Positions 23,203 to 35,345 of a stretch of DNA of 64,000 nt are shown piece after piece. The notes beneath the pieces were generated by a model. It saw only the letters and a list, made by a program, of their open reading frames with translations. It ran no database searches and was not told the origin of the DNA. The position numbers were made by a program, and so were the translations under genes. The first letter of the stretch is position 1; each line of letters opens with the position of its first letter. Source of the DNA: Bostrychus sinensis (taxonomy: Eukaryota > Chordata > Actinopteri > Gobiiformes > Eleotridae); NCBI GenBank assembly GCA_020698575.1, contig CM036243.1, forward strand, positions 22,332,403-22,396,402, given 5' to 3'.

Positions 23203-24618
23203 TTACAAGCGTTTGTGGATGTGGATGACACCATTACAAGCTGGGCAGGAGTGCTCAACATCTTTGCAGGAGTTCACACAGAATGGAATTAAACAGCAGG
23301 GCCAGATTCTGTTGGAACAAGTTACAATATCACAAAAGAGGCAGATAATACCTAATTGCCCCAGCAGGAATTATGTACCGTAAGTAATAGGGCATTTTCA
23401 GCATGCTGCAAATGTTAAAAATGAATAATAAATTAGATGCCGCTGCAGTAAGAACTACAGTTTTACAGCTACTTAAAGATATAATTCATCTAGTAATGCC
23501 ATTGTCACCAGTGACAATAGAAAAACACTGTCTAATTGACTAAACAATACATTTGTAACATTTATTTTTCAGCATTTGCATTTTCTGGCATGTGGTACGT
23601 GCTTTACCACGTGAGCAACCTGAGATTTCATAGTGAATTTAATAGATATACTATAGTCTGCCTAGCTCTTCTGTTTATGAAATGAGTGAAAATGTTGTCT
23701 ACTAGGAAAAGATGTGAAACTGTTGTAGGTTTGGGTATTCTACTATCAAAAGCTGTGGAAAGTATTTTTAACAATACTAGCAGCAGTGGTAATAATACTG
23801 TAGTAGCGGTAGTAGGAGTCCTTGTAGTAGTTTTACAGTGGTAATAGTAAAAATAGTCAAAGTAGTAGTGGTATCCGAAGTAAAAATAGAAGCAAAAGCA
23901 GCAATAATAGTAGTAGTAATCTAGTAACCTCAACGCTCAATAGTTTTTTACTTCTGCTTAAGTGATAAAAGATTTGGAGGACCATGCCAATAACAACATG
24001 TTATAATGTTAATGGAATATATTTTGTTTATTCCCTTCTATATTGCACACAGCGTTTCAAGTAATACTCACAAAAAGATACCAAGTATTCCAAAGATGAG
24101 CCAGGTGAGCAACCCGATTTTGAACGTTACTGCAGTAACCACAGTGCTTTGACAGTGAGGACACTTCATCTGCCCAGGAGACACTGTGGGCCTTGGTTGG
24201 ATCACTACAGCTGGAATTAAATAAAAAGTGCATTGCTTCAAAGATCTTAATTTACAACTTATGGACTTTTTTTCAATAGCTTGAGATACTCACCAGTCTG
24301 TACTTGAGGTTGGGCTTGGTACTGATAAACAACTTGTTGGACTGGAAATAATAATAAGAGAGAGCGTGTCAGGCTGTAAGAGGACAAGGAAATGGCATGA
24401 ACTGCTATAACAATCTTTTTGGCCATCTGAAAAATGATGCATGACTTAAACTATGCCCTTGTCTTACCTGGTTGCACATCTTGTTGCAGCTGATAGACAT
24501 TATATTGCGGGACTGGGGGTACAGATGGGTATGGCTCTTGGGGCTGAGATGGGTACGGCTGTGGGGGTACAGACGGGTACGGCATGGGCACAGTTGCTAA
24601 AGGCTGTCCCGTTTCCAT
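23203..24618 (-). CDS. LITAF-domain membrane protein, tandem copy A
   Basis: LITAF (LPS-induced TNF factor/SIMPLE) family proteins sit on the cytosolic face of late endosomes and lysosomes. They bind zinc with a split motif around a membrane-inserted hydrophobic stretch. The exons 24468-24618, 24294-24341, 24072-24210 and 23203-23308 give 147 aa. The N terminus (1-50) is Pro/Tyr-rich with repeats of PYPSVPP. Residues 51-80 form a linker. CPHC at 83-86 and HSCPAC at 132-137 frame the hydrophobic segment IGLLTWLIFGILGIFLIWPCCLIPFC. The end is IHIHKRL. No PPxY motif is present, unlike copies B and C. A non-coding first exon ends at 25665. It is the leftmost of three like-oriented paralogues. The exact orthologue name is not assigned. 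Confidence 0.92.
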
Positions 24619-25664
24619 TATATTTACCTAGATAAAAACAGGTTGAAATAAACTATGCAGTACAGATACTTGATTGGGCAGGGCACTCAACTTGTCATAA
24701 TAAGGAGTAGTTGCTGATCCAGTTATGGGGCATTTCACAGTGGTTGTAACATTTGGTGAATGAATGACCAAGCAGATTTAATGACATTATATATATAAAC
24801 TAGCAGCTATGTTGTTTACTCATAAGTATTAAAGTACATTTTCATGTTAAGTGTGTCATCCTACAACATTTACTTAATTTTAGTCAATAATTACTAGGGA
24901 TTTGCCAGGTGTAAGTACAGCATATTGTAGGATTGTGAGACTTTTGTAATGGGAAGTTTTAATATGTAGTAGTTGCTAATCCAGTTATGGAGCCTGTTCT
25001 GAGTTGCTGCAACATCAAGTGATTTTTGTTTAAGTAAAGTAGGAAAACTGGTGAAATATTGCTAGTCGTCAAGCCACCAGAGCAGACATTATATACAGTT
25101 GACACCTTTAATATGCCTTAAAATTACAGCAGTCCTACCCATCTATGTTTAATAGGTTTACCAGTTTTAGAGACACTCTGGGTATTTATAGTATGGCCCT
25201 GTATCTATTAAAATTGTATATTTAATAATTATTACAAACTGGCCAGTAGTTTGTCACAACTAGATCAAGTTTGACTCATATGCAAAATAAAAGATTCACT
25301 CTGCCATGATTGGGACAGTCATGACTTGTATGAGATATGGGTTCAACTTCTGGTCTTTGTGGTGTGAGAATTATTTGCCAGCTACATTATTATTTGAACA
25401 AAGAAAGTTTAGTCTGTGGACGTGGTCACATATTTTCAGTATAGTCACTCACAGTTCATTTACAGTAAGTGCTGCAACCTTTCCAGTGTGTGCTACTTCA
25501 TTCCTACCAAATACTATTCCTTAAAAGCAAGCAAGTGATCTGGATTCTTTATCTCTCTGTATATATGAAGCATTTTGTTTGTCATCTTACTTTTACTTAA
25601 ATTAATGTTATTCAAATATCTCTTTTAAAATCACATGAATATTAGATCAGACAGCATGTCTTAC

Positions 25665-25800
25665 CTTAGTAAATGATCTTGAGTGGATCTGAGTGAGAGA
25701 TGCCTAATGTTTCCTCCTCTGCTGTTCAACACTGATACTGAAAGCAAAAAGCTAAAGAGGAATCCAGTTGAAGGTGGGTCATTTATCAGTGACTTTACAC
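25665..25800 (-). other. Non-coding first exon / promoter of LITAF copy A
   Basis: The donor ACTAAG/gtaaga lies at 25665. The block cttgagtggatctgagtga with gagagatgcctaatg is nearly identical to one at 30510-30550 before copy B, also followed by a donor. The coding exon of copy A has an acceptor (tatctag) just before its ATG, so a spliced leader is expected. Exon start is not determined. Confidence 0.55.
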
Positions 25801-26179
25801 ACCATCTGCTTTTGTATTTTACTGATTTACTTTGCATACAATACAATCTGGTCCATAGAGGTTAATGTAACACTTCACACAGCACTTGACGGAAAATTAT
25901 GTCAAAAAGCTTTATAAAGACATCAATTTATGCTTTATTGCTGGACCATTTTTTTCACCTTGTGACTTCAGTATCTCCAGTCCAGGTCAACACTGTGGTG
26001 TCAAACGGTTTGCCAGAATCTCTTTGATCTCAGTGACCTCCCTGATTTCCTCCCAGACCAAGATTCAAGATTCAATTTGTTGTAATTTAAAGAAAATGAG
26101 AGACCCTACGGACACAGCTCCAAATGGCTGCACCAACAGTGGCGGTGGAGACCATGGTTTGGTAGAAGCTCTATAGGTG

Positions 26180-26690
26180 GGAGTTGAAGATCCCTCTGGC
26201 AGAGGGTTCTGCCAAACGTTCCCAAAGTTCCACCATCAGCTACAACTCACCACCAGATGGACACTCCTCTCATCACTCAGGGGTTCAAGACACATAACCA
26301 AACATCAAAAAACTGCCAACAACCCCCCTAGTGCTTGAACATGGTGTTTGTGAAGGACAAACTGTGGCTGGCACAGAAGTTCAATAACTGAATTTCACTG
26401 GGGTTCAGATTGGGCAGGCCCAATCACATCCCTCCAGATGGTGCTGTTGTTGTTGCCCACATGAGTGTTGAAGTCCCCCTGTAGAACAATGGAGTCTCCA
26501 GTTGGAGCACTTTGCAGCACCCCTCCCAAAGACTCCAAAAAGGACAGGTACTCTGCCGAGTAGGCCAAGACAACAGTAAGAGACCTCTCCCCGACCCAAA
26601 GGCACAAGTTGGTAACCTTCCTGAACTGACCACCAGGCGCTCGCTTTTGAGCTCCCTCTCCAGGCCTGGCTGTAAGTAACTGTATCTTGA
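26180..26690 (-). pseudogene. Non-LTR retrotransposon fragment (endonuclease region)
   Basis: The minus-strand translation shows pieces of a LINE apurinic endonuclease: GERSLTVVLAYSAEY, FLESLGGVLQSAP, GDSIVLQGDFNTHVG. The frame ends within a few residues after DVIGPA. The family is not named; these motifs recur in several fish LINE clades. It lies between LITAF copies A and B, near the duplication border. Confidence 0.75.
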
Positions 26691-27024
26691 AAAATACGTT
26701 GCCTGAATTGGAATAAAGAGTGGAATAATAGTCCCAATTTTGTTTTGTGATAAATACATTTATTATAAAGTTACAATGGCATCTCCCATGCAAGTTTGCA
26801 GCAATAGTTGCTTTACTTATTAGAGGTATAGTAACATGTTCAATCTCCTAAATAACTGTGAACGATCCATTAACATAATCAATAGCTTTATTAAAAATTT
26901 ATTAAATATAAACAGCTGTACACATTAAAAACCCACACATTTTGTTTAAAATTTTATAATTGCTTAACTTTGAGGGGTTCGGCTAATGATAATGGCTCCT
27001 TTTTTAGTAAAAGCAGTCCTTGTC

Positions 27025-30000
27025 TCATATGCGCTTGTGGACGTGGATGATGCCATAACACGCTGGGCAGATGTGCTCTGCATCTTTACAGGAGTTCACG
27101 CAGAATGGGATTAGACAGCAGGGCCAGATGCTGTTGGAACAAGTTACAGTATAAATAAAGAGACATATAATACCCAATTTTCCCAGCAGTAATTATCTAC
27201 ATGATATGGCTATAAAACAAATTCATCATGCTGCAAGAAATTGGCAAAGGAACTGTGAATAAACTGTAAATCTGACACTACAGTAAGAATCTGTTTGAAT
27301 TTGGAGGATATAAAATTATGTGGTGCGAGGGCTCTTGTGAAAGACCTTTAGCTTTAGGTGGTAGCTAAATTATTTAAAATACTGAATTGGGTTGGACCAC
27401 TTATGCAGGGGCATAGCCAGGATTTTTTTACTGGGGGGAACAAGCCGGGTCCTGTCATTTTACTGCGGTGGCACATGGCAGATTATTATTATAGGACTAA
27501 TACAAAAAATGTGAATTATCTTTTGTTCTGTTCTGAAGCCAATTATTTGGATAGACTTTTTATGGTTTGAGGAAGTTAGGAGTTGAGCCATGATGTTTGC
27601 AGCTCACAGAAGAGCAAGTCATGACACACAGGGGTTAAGTATGTAACAAATTTACAGGGGTTCTGGAGGTCCTCCCCCAAGGAAAAAATCAACATAACAG
27701 ATAATATTTGCTGTAACCTGGTGCATTTTAAAGTGTTTTAGCTAACTATAGTGAGTAAAACAATCAGTTCCTCCAGGATTTCGCAGGCAATTTTTGTGAT
27801 TGTTGCGGGCTAAAATGCCTGATTTTACAGGGGATTTTCTTAAAAGTTGTGCTAAAAGTTGCAATTTTTTTTTTTTTTTTTTTTTGACTATAATTCAAAA
27901 AGTACCAGAGGTGATAAAAATACACTGTTACTTGAGCTTTTTCTTAAAAATATTAGCTAGAACTATAAAAACGAACAAAATCTGTTTTTAATCATATGTA
28001 ATCTGGTAATAATCTAACAAAAAATACCTGTATTTGAACAGGCCAAGTGTACCTACTTTTTTAATGATATTGCTGTGTTATTAGGCTATTTTTTTGCCAC
28101 TGATTCTGATTCTGTCCCTCTCAGATCTTCTCTGGTGATTCCTCTGTTGTGTGCTGTAGAACATCCAGTCATTAAAAAACAGAAGAAGTTTGCTGTGCTG
28201 TAGGTTTTCAGGAAGGTTATTAGTCTGCAACATTAACGTTTAAAGAACAATGACCTCAAACTTCACTGTTGTCTAAATACGCTGCCCATTCAACTTTTTA
28301 GGCAACCATATCACCATGGCAACGCACCGAGACAAAACGAGAAAGTACCGCGTTCGTCTCCTCCTTCAGTCCCATCCACACCGCTGCTGCTGCTGAGCAC
28401 CTGCGACCTCATGTGCGCTCGACCTCCGCGCAATAGCTCTGCGCTGCTCCTTCGTGCCGCTCTGTCTATGAGTGCGCCGCACCTCCGCATTGCACCTCCA
28501 CGCCGCTTTGTCTGTGCCTACACTCGACCTCTGCCAGAGGTGAGAGAGAGAGAAACTGCTCTGCTCGGTACAGGGGACGACCTACAGACAGCGGTAAGTG
28601 CAGTAAAATGCAGTTTTAAAGGAAAATCTCAGCGAAAATTGGCCAAAATTGCGGAAAACTTGCGGAGTTTGGACAAAGTTGCAAGGTCGCACTGAATTTG
28701 CTGGGTTTTCTTGATTTTGCGTTAATAGTTGCGATCGCAACATCGCAGAAACTTTACAGTGCTTCCCCTTCCAGCCTGCAGTTTCTTCTCTGCTCTTCTC
28801 CATCTCTCCACATACTTTTGATCATAATTAATAAAGTTATTGGAAATAATGATCTCTTTTGTAATAGTTTTTGAGTAAAAGAGAAACTGGACCTAAAAAA
28901 CACCGCAGCTGTTCACAGATGGAGCGGTGATAAACTGCGCATCTTGTAATTAAGCCTAAATGCTTTTACAAACTTTAATGGTGCATATCTCTGTGATTCC
29001 TGAACTTATCAACGCCAAATAAAACCCAACACAAAGCTTAAGGTCTTATCTGTCAGGATGATTTAGCTGCAGGTCTCTATGTCAAGCTGTTTGTTTTACA
29101 ACAGCTGCGCAAAGATGTAATGTGAGTTGGTAACGCCAGCGTCATTATGGACCTACGTAGCCTGTCATGCAGGACCGGTCAGGGAGGGCCGATGGGGTGG
29201 CCAAGCTCTGACCAACAGGGGCCGTGGCCACCCCAGGCCACCACGTGGCTACACCATTGCACTTATGAAATCTTTTATTTTTGCATTGAGTGCAAAGTGG
29301 ATAGTTACTTCTTGATGTGCAGGCAGTGCAGTAAACCAGCAACTATCAATCAAGAGTAGCAGCAGGCCAACAGAAAAACCCACAAAAGTGTTTTTTACAA
29401 CCACATGTATAATGGTCTCCAAAATGAGTATATTGTGTGCATTGTTAAATAATACTCACAAAAAGATACCCAGTATTCCACAGATGAGCCAGGTGAGCAA
29501 CCCAATTTTGTATGTTACTGCAGTAACCACAGTGTTTTGACAGTGAGGACACTTCATCTGCACAGGGGTGTCTCTGGGCTTTGGCTGAACCACTATTGTT
29601 GGGTTGGCTAGAAGAAAACAAAAAGCTCATTGCTGCAACAAATCTATGTACATTTACAACTTGTGGACATATTTTGAAATGCTTGAGAGAATAAACACTC
29701 ACAATTAGGCTGTACAGCTTCAAGTTGAGGTTGGGCTGTGTACTGATAAACAACTTGTCCGACTTGTTGACAGACAAGAGAATGATGTGAGACATGATAA
29801 TTATCTTTTTGGCAATCTGAAATATGATGCATGACTCAAACTATGCCCTTAGCTTACCTGGTTGCACATGTGACTGGGCCTCAAAGGCCCCCACATTAAA
29901 CTCAGTATACCCAGGTGGTGGAGGTACAGATGGGTACTGTGCTGGGGGCATAGGTGGGTACTGTGCTGGGGGTACAGGCGGGTAGGGCTCTGGGGGTACA

Positions 30001-30050
30001 GTTGGATACGGCATGGGCACAACGTTATCCGACTCCTGACCCTTTTCCAT
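27025..30050 (-). CDS. LITAF-domain membrane protein, tandem copy B
   Basis: The exons 29858-30050, 29703-29762, 29460-29607 and 27025-27130 join to 168 aa. The N terminus is rich in PPAQYP/PYPPVPP repeats and contains PPGY (45-48), a PPxY motif of the type that binds Nedd4-family WW domains. The domain has CPHC (104-107), the hydrophobic stretch IGLLTWLICGILGIFFIWPCCLIPFC and HICPAC (153-158), ending VHVHKRI (or IHVHKRI). Exon phases are identical to copy A. The last intron is 2.3 kb and filled with mobile-element debris, against 0.76 kb in copy A. The last exon is far from the others but its zinc half is essential, and splice sites are intact. Confidence 0.92.
27400..29270. mobile_element. 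Mobile-element debris in the last intron of LITAF copy B
   Basis: Several unrelated remnants appear. 27405-27700 has 'ggggcatagccagg' and 'ggaggtcctcccccaagg', motifs of fish DNA-element ends. 27770-28770 has tccaggatttcgcagg on one side and gttgcgatcgcaac/atcgcagaaa on the other, probably a hAT remnant, with a CpG-rich part at 28320-28560. 29170-29250 has ggggtggcc...ggccaccccagg. No transposase reading frame survives. Boundaries are approximate. Confidence 0.4.
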
Positions 30051-30508
30051 TATATTTTCCTGGGGGGAAAAAGCATGCAGCAGAAATGTTATTTAACTGG
30101 TTTGAAGCTCAACTCGTCATATTAAACAGTATTTGACTAATCCAGTTGTGGATCATTTCAGACTGGTCATAACATTTAGTGAACAATCAAGAAGATTTGG
30201 TGGAATTAAATATTTTCATTAAATAAAGACAGAGGCTGGATGTCCTTACACTAACTCATAAGTTATTACTGCAAATGCGTTATATATAATCAACTGTTTA
30301 CTATTTACTGTGTATTGTGCAGTACTTGCTAATCCAGTTATGGAGCATTTCTGAGGTATTGCAGCATTCAATAATGGATTGTTTCATTAAACATTTTTAT
30401 TGAATAAAGTTAGGTAGAGAAGCTGGTGAATATTGCTTCATTATTATTGCACTCGTAGGTTTTTGAGATCATCTATTGTCTATATTTGAATTAATTTTAA
30501 ATCCTTAC

Positions 30509-30640
30509 CTCAGTGAATGGTCTTGAGTGGATCTGAGTGAGAGATGCCTGATGCTCCGCTACTGTTCAACATTGACATCGAAAGCAACAGGCGACAGAGA
30601 AATCTAATTGAAGGTGGGGCAGTTCTATGAAAAAGGCACG
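30509..30640 (-). other. Non-coding first exon / promoter of LITAF copy B
   Basis: The donor TGAG/gtaagg lies at 30509. The block cttgagtggatctgagtga is shared with the copy A leader, and similarity extends into the 5' flank (attgaaggtggg, cttttgtattttactga). The copy B coding exon begins after acceptor ccccag. Confidence 0.55.
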
Positions 30641-31534
30641 GCATCTACCTCTCTTTTGTATTTTTACTGACAAATCAGGCCTATAGCAGTTTACACAACA
30701 CTTCACAGCACATGAGGGAAAGTTATGTCAGAAAACCTTTCAAAGACATGAATGTATATTATTTAAAACCTCTTGTAGCTTTATTATTGTTTGTCTGTTG
30801 CTCTAGTTTTAACATAACATTACAGTCAACATTATTGTAGACCAAATCCATAACATTTATACACTACATGGATACGCTGTCAATGCATACATAAAAGATA
30901 TGCATTTTTGTTTAATAATCAGAAATAATTTACTTTCTGAGTTCTAAAAATGTGCTTTTATGGAGTAAATTTCAGATGTATTTTTTGACCTTGGTCTCTG
31001 TGGCAAGTGTGTAGCAAGCAGTGATAGGTACAGTAGTTGTGGTGCTAGTAGTCACATTAGTTGTGGTAGTAAATTTGATTTATTTAGTTTTGTTTTATTG
31101 ATTCACTTTGATTGGTGAGGCACTAGAGATTAACAAAAAGGAAGCAGTTTCTCTTCAGGTTTTATTTGTCAACTTAAATAAAGCATTGCTGAGCGACTTC
31201 ATGTCGCCTATAGCAAATAAAACACATTACATTTAATTCATACATAAATTAACACAAATTATATGTGCTTTTGTGTAAATATTCTGACAAACATATTTAC
31301 AAAAAACATTATTGGAGTACACTTTTTCACATTTTACAATTGTTTGACATGGGTGTATGTGTTAGATTTAAGCTGTGGGCTATTGGATTATAAAAAATAA
31401 AAAAAACTCCTAGACCTTAAAATTCTTTTTTATTTGACACTTGAGCTTGTGAACAATGAGTGTAAATATTCTCTGTAAACTAACTCTCCACTGCCTGTAC
31501 TCAACTGTAGTTATCAACCACAGTTCACAGAAGA
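30641..31534. other. AT-rich intergenic spacer
   Basis: There is nothing I can name between the copy B promoter and the repeat at 31535. Confidence 0.3.
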
Positions 31535-31680
31535 AATTTTTTATTTGTTTATTTTATTTAACCTTTATTTTACCAGGAAGTCCCTTGAGATAAAATCTCT
31601 TTTTCAAGGGAGACCTGGCCAAGAGGCACACTGGTAACAGTTACAAAAGACAGACAAACACAATTATACAACAGTCAACC
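31535..31680 (-). repeat. L2-like LINE/SINE tail
   Basis: The string aacctttattttaccaggaa with tcccttgagataaaatctc, ttcaagggagacctggccaa is a very common fish interspersed repeat, the 3' region of an L2-type family. No coding part remains. Confidence 0.5.
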
Positions 31681-32227
31681 TTGTAAAATTATTTAATTGA
31701 AGCACAAAAACTATATGGGAGGGTGTGTCTTCAAAAGCAAAAGTTCTAAAAACATGGGAGCTTTGGACGTGTTTACAAACAACTGTCCCAGCAACTACGA
31801 CTAACGACACTTGGTCACAGTCTCAGACAAACCTGGAAGTATGTACACAAGCCAGGAGCTATCCGAATAGCATAGCAGAGATCTGGAGTTTGCTTTTAAT
31901 TCTTTAAAATAAAAAATAAAAATACTGTGAATAAGCTATACATTTTGAAAGAAAACAATAGCGCCTTCACATTATTCCTGATAGATTCTAGTTTTGGATA
32001 GATAAAGGATGTATTGACCAATCAGAGTGCACCTGTCCTGTGAAAGCGTGTGATTGGTTAAACTGTCTCTTCCCTCGCTCTAAAACAAAGACCCTTATAA
32101 CACAGCCCACAGGTGACCTCAAAGTCATTTTTTCTCAGGCGACTTCTGTTATGCTGCACTAATAACTAAATAATTTTCTTTACCAAAATACCAAAATAGG
32201 TAGTGCAGCTTTAAATCGAGCCTTGCC

Positions 32228-33948
32228 CTACATGCGTTTGTGGATATGAAGGACATTTTTACATGTTGGGCAGGAGTGCTCCACATCTTTACAAGCATCA
32301 ATGCAGAATGGGATCCAGCAGCAAGGCCAGCAGCTGTGGACAAACATATGGTTATACATATTCCAGTTGTATTTTTTATCTTAATTTCTTACAAAAAGTT
32401 GAATGTATGAAATTATTCATTTACTACTGATACTGTATAATGGGTTTTTGGCTACATTAAAAATGTTTGGTCAGAGCAGTGCTACAGTCTTATGCAGTAA
32501 ATATGCATCGATCAGGCATAACATTATGATAATCTATTGATGGTTATAAAGTTACATGTTACAGTGGTCTAGCCATCACAATTTGGTCCTTGTCAAACTC
32601 TAAACCTTACGCTTGCTTCTTTTTTAAGCCTCTAACACATCAACTTTAAGGACAAAATGTTCACTTGCTGCCATATACATATGTTATTCACTTCACCTGT
32701 CAGTGGTCATGATGTTATGCACAATTGGTGTAGTTTCTAATTATTTCTATTTGTGATAGAAATTAATTTTTTTTTACTCACAGAAATAAACCAAGTGCTC
32801 CACAGATAACCCATGTGAGAAGGCCGTTTTTGTATTCAACCTCAGTAGTCACATTGTTTTGGCAGTGAGGACACCGCATCTGCCCGGAACAGTCTGTGGG
32901 CTTAGGCTGAACCACAACTGTCGCTGTAAGAAAAAAAAAACAATCTTTATCACACTAACTATGTCACCATCACATTTTGTAGCTTTTCACACTCACTGGG
33001 ATGGACCATCTGAGGCTGCGCCGCATACAGATAACTCACTGGCTGAGCTGAAAATCAAAAAGCAGCAGTAAGACTCTGACTGAAATGAATGATAATAATT
33101 AACTTGATTGATATAGCATTCTTATTGAAAATGGTTTACACTGGCAAAAAAAAAAAACAAGAGACGGTAATATAAACAAAGACAATACATTAAAAAAATA
33201 CATATAAAATTATATATAAAATCAGTAGTAATAAAAGCAAAACAAATATTAATAATCAAAACAACAAAGATTGAGTATGCAATAAATATTTTTTTTAAAA
33301 AGTGAATGAGGTGAAGTGTATAGTTTTTAATTTGTATCAGAATTTTTTTCAGAAAATATCAGAGACAAAATTATTCATTTTTGGTCTAGATGCAGAATAT
33401 TGTGTTGGTCCAGAAGTGTTTTAAGGGACACTGTGCCAATTTGAGAGACAATTCTAGTAGATTCTTTGTGAGCATTTACCTCTGAACTAGAAGATCTTTG
33501 ATCTCCTGAGTCCAGGTCCGGGCGCTATATCTTTACCATTGCTAGATAGTACCAGTTCCTTGGCAGAGGTCTATGCTCTCTGTTTGCCTCGAGTTTTTAT
33601 AATTTTGTGTATTTTTGCACATTCATACATTTTTTGTTCATAGCCTTTCTTAAAAGCTTTTGCACTGTAGGCTACTGTATTTTCTTTCACATATTTTTGG
33701 GGATTTCCAGATGACAAGCACAGGATGATTGCATTGCTCTGATTGTGTAATTAACTAGGGAGTGCCGCCCTTTTAGTGCTTTCCATGTCAATAAAAAATT
33801 AATGCTAAAAATTACAGGTAACCACTTAACAGAAGAATTATGAGCCCTTACCGTTGGGTTCCATGTTAATCACAGGTCTGGGCGGTTCGGGCGGTCCAGG
33901 CGGTCCAGAGTATGGTGGGGGGTTCTGAGCCTCTTGATGCTTGTCCAT
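32228..33948 (-). CDS. LITAF-domain membrane protein, tandem copy C
   Basis: The exons 33852-33948, 32997-33047, 32782-32923 and 32228-32333 join to 131 aa, the shortest of the three. The N terminus MDKHQEAQNPPPYSGPPGPP contains PPPY (10-13), a PPxY motif, but lacks the PYP repeats of copies A and B. The domain has CPHC (67-70), NGLLTWVICGALGLFLCWPC, then CWIPFCIDACKDVEHSCPTC (second zinc half 116-121), ending LHIHKRM. Intron phases equal those of A and B. It is the most diverged copy. A likely non-coding first exon ends near 35243 (donor gtaatc). Substitutions in the hydrophobic turn (ID for VN) are unlike A and B. Confidence 0.92.
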
Positions 33949-34239
33949 TTTATTTACCTACAGCTGAGATGGAAAAAACTATTACATACATAGTACTGCA
34001 GCCATTGCCAAAGTGAAGAGTGTTCAGCCCCCTTAAATAAATAAATAAAAAAACACACACAAAAAACGCTATTCATCATCCTCATGTTTTCGTCCATTTA
34101 TGTCTATAAAAACAAGACTCATTAACTCATTAACATTACAAGACTCTGATTGTTTGCTAAAAAGTGTTTTAAAGTAATATTTTAAACAAGTTTATAACTG
34201 TAATTAATTTCAGACTCAATTTCTTTTTATGTACTTCAT

Positions 34240-34325
34240 ATAGACACTCTTTGGGGGGCCCCCTGCAGTACCTTCGCGGACCCCCAGGGGGCCCCAACCC
34301 CACTTTGGAAACCACACTTTGTGTG
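34240..34325. repeat. hAT-like fragment with GC-rich palindrome
   Basis: The segment ggggggccccctgcag...cccccagggggcccc followed by tttggaaaccac resembles the end of a hAT-type element. It is short and degraded. Confidence 0.3.
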
Positions 34326-35242
34326 TGCTAAAACTTGTGGTATGTTCTGAGTAAGTTTGAGGCAGTGACGCTCAACTCTTTCAGCCTCTTTAGCTGAAAA
34401 TCGTGTTCATCCAGTTGTACAGCATGTTTCCTCTAAAGACATTTTAGCATTAAGTTCAAGGAAAGTTTAAAAATACCCAACTTTAACATGGAGTAGTGTA
34501 TACTAAAAACTACCAAACATGTAAAGCATACAGCCGTCAATTTTGTACCTTTAATAACCTACATGGCAATTAAATTCTTAACAATTAAAAACATAGGATA
34601 TGTTTATAAGCTTAACTTTTTTCCATTTCACCACTCCCTACTTATGCACACTGATTTTCTGAGTGTATATGTAAAACACAACAAATAACACAAGCAAATA
34701 TACTACACAGGGAACGCAAATTATGAAAAATGCTTGACATAGATCCATAACCACTGAAACTAAGGAAATTGTTAAAAATCCTTAATACAGTCATACATTT
34801 AAAACCATTTGTCAAACCAGTGTACAAGGCAACATTACTGCCATTCCAGTCTAGTTTTCCCACAGTAGTTTGACGTTGCTGTGTGACTGAAAATGCCCCT
34901 ATTTGGTTTTAGTTTATATCACTCTTTACATACTGTCTATGTCAGATTTTTATGTGTTCCCTCATTCCAATTACTATTGCCATTCCTATAACAAATGTAA
35001 TCAGGTTTATCTGTCTCCCAAAATACTTTTATGACACCAAGTTACTTACTGTTATGGACATATTTTTAATTATTTAAAGGATTACTGATTTGAAAATATT
35101 CTGCACCACTAAAAAAGGTATCATGATGAGTAAAATCAAGTCACACCATGAAGTTATAGTTGATTAACCTTTGTAAGTATCGAATATTTTGACATTTAAG
35201 ATAAAGTTTATATAAGAGAATTGAAAAACAAATAAAGATTAC

Positions 35243-35345
35243 CTTAATTAAACTAGATGTGTAGTGTAGAGCTTGTTATTGCTTCTTCCAGTGTTGGTTT
35301 CTTTTGATACTCCAAGGCAAGCAGCCAGCAGGTAAAAGGGAAGGT
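35243..35345 (-). promoter_or_regulatory. Probable leader exon and promoter side of LITAF copy C
   Basis: A donor TTAAG/gtaatc lies at 35243 in a purine/CT-mixed stretch. The coding exon of copy C begins after acceptor gctgtag at about 33957, so a leader exon upstream is expected. Weaker than the leaders of A and B, because no sequence is shared. Confidence 0.3.

Noticed and set aside
23628..23933. 101-codon Tyr-rich minus-strand frame.
   Set aside because: Degenerate (GTA)n trinucleotide tract in an intron of LITAF copy A.
28411..28695. 94-codon CpG-rich plus-strand frame.
   Set aside because: Lies in mobile-element debris in the LITAF copy B intron; composition explains the open frame.
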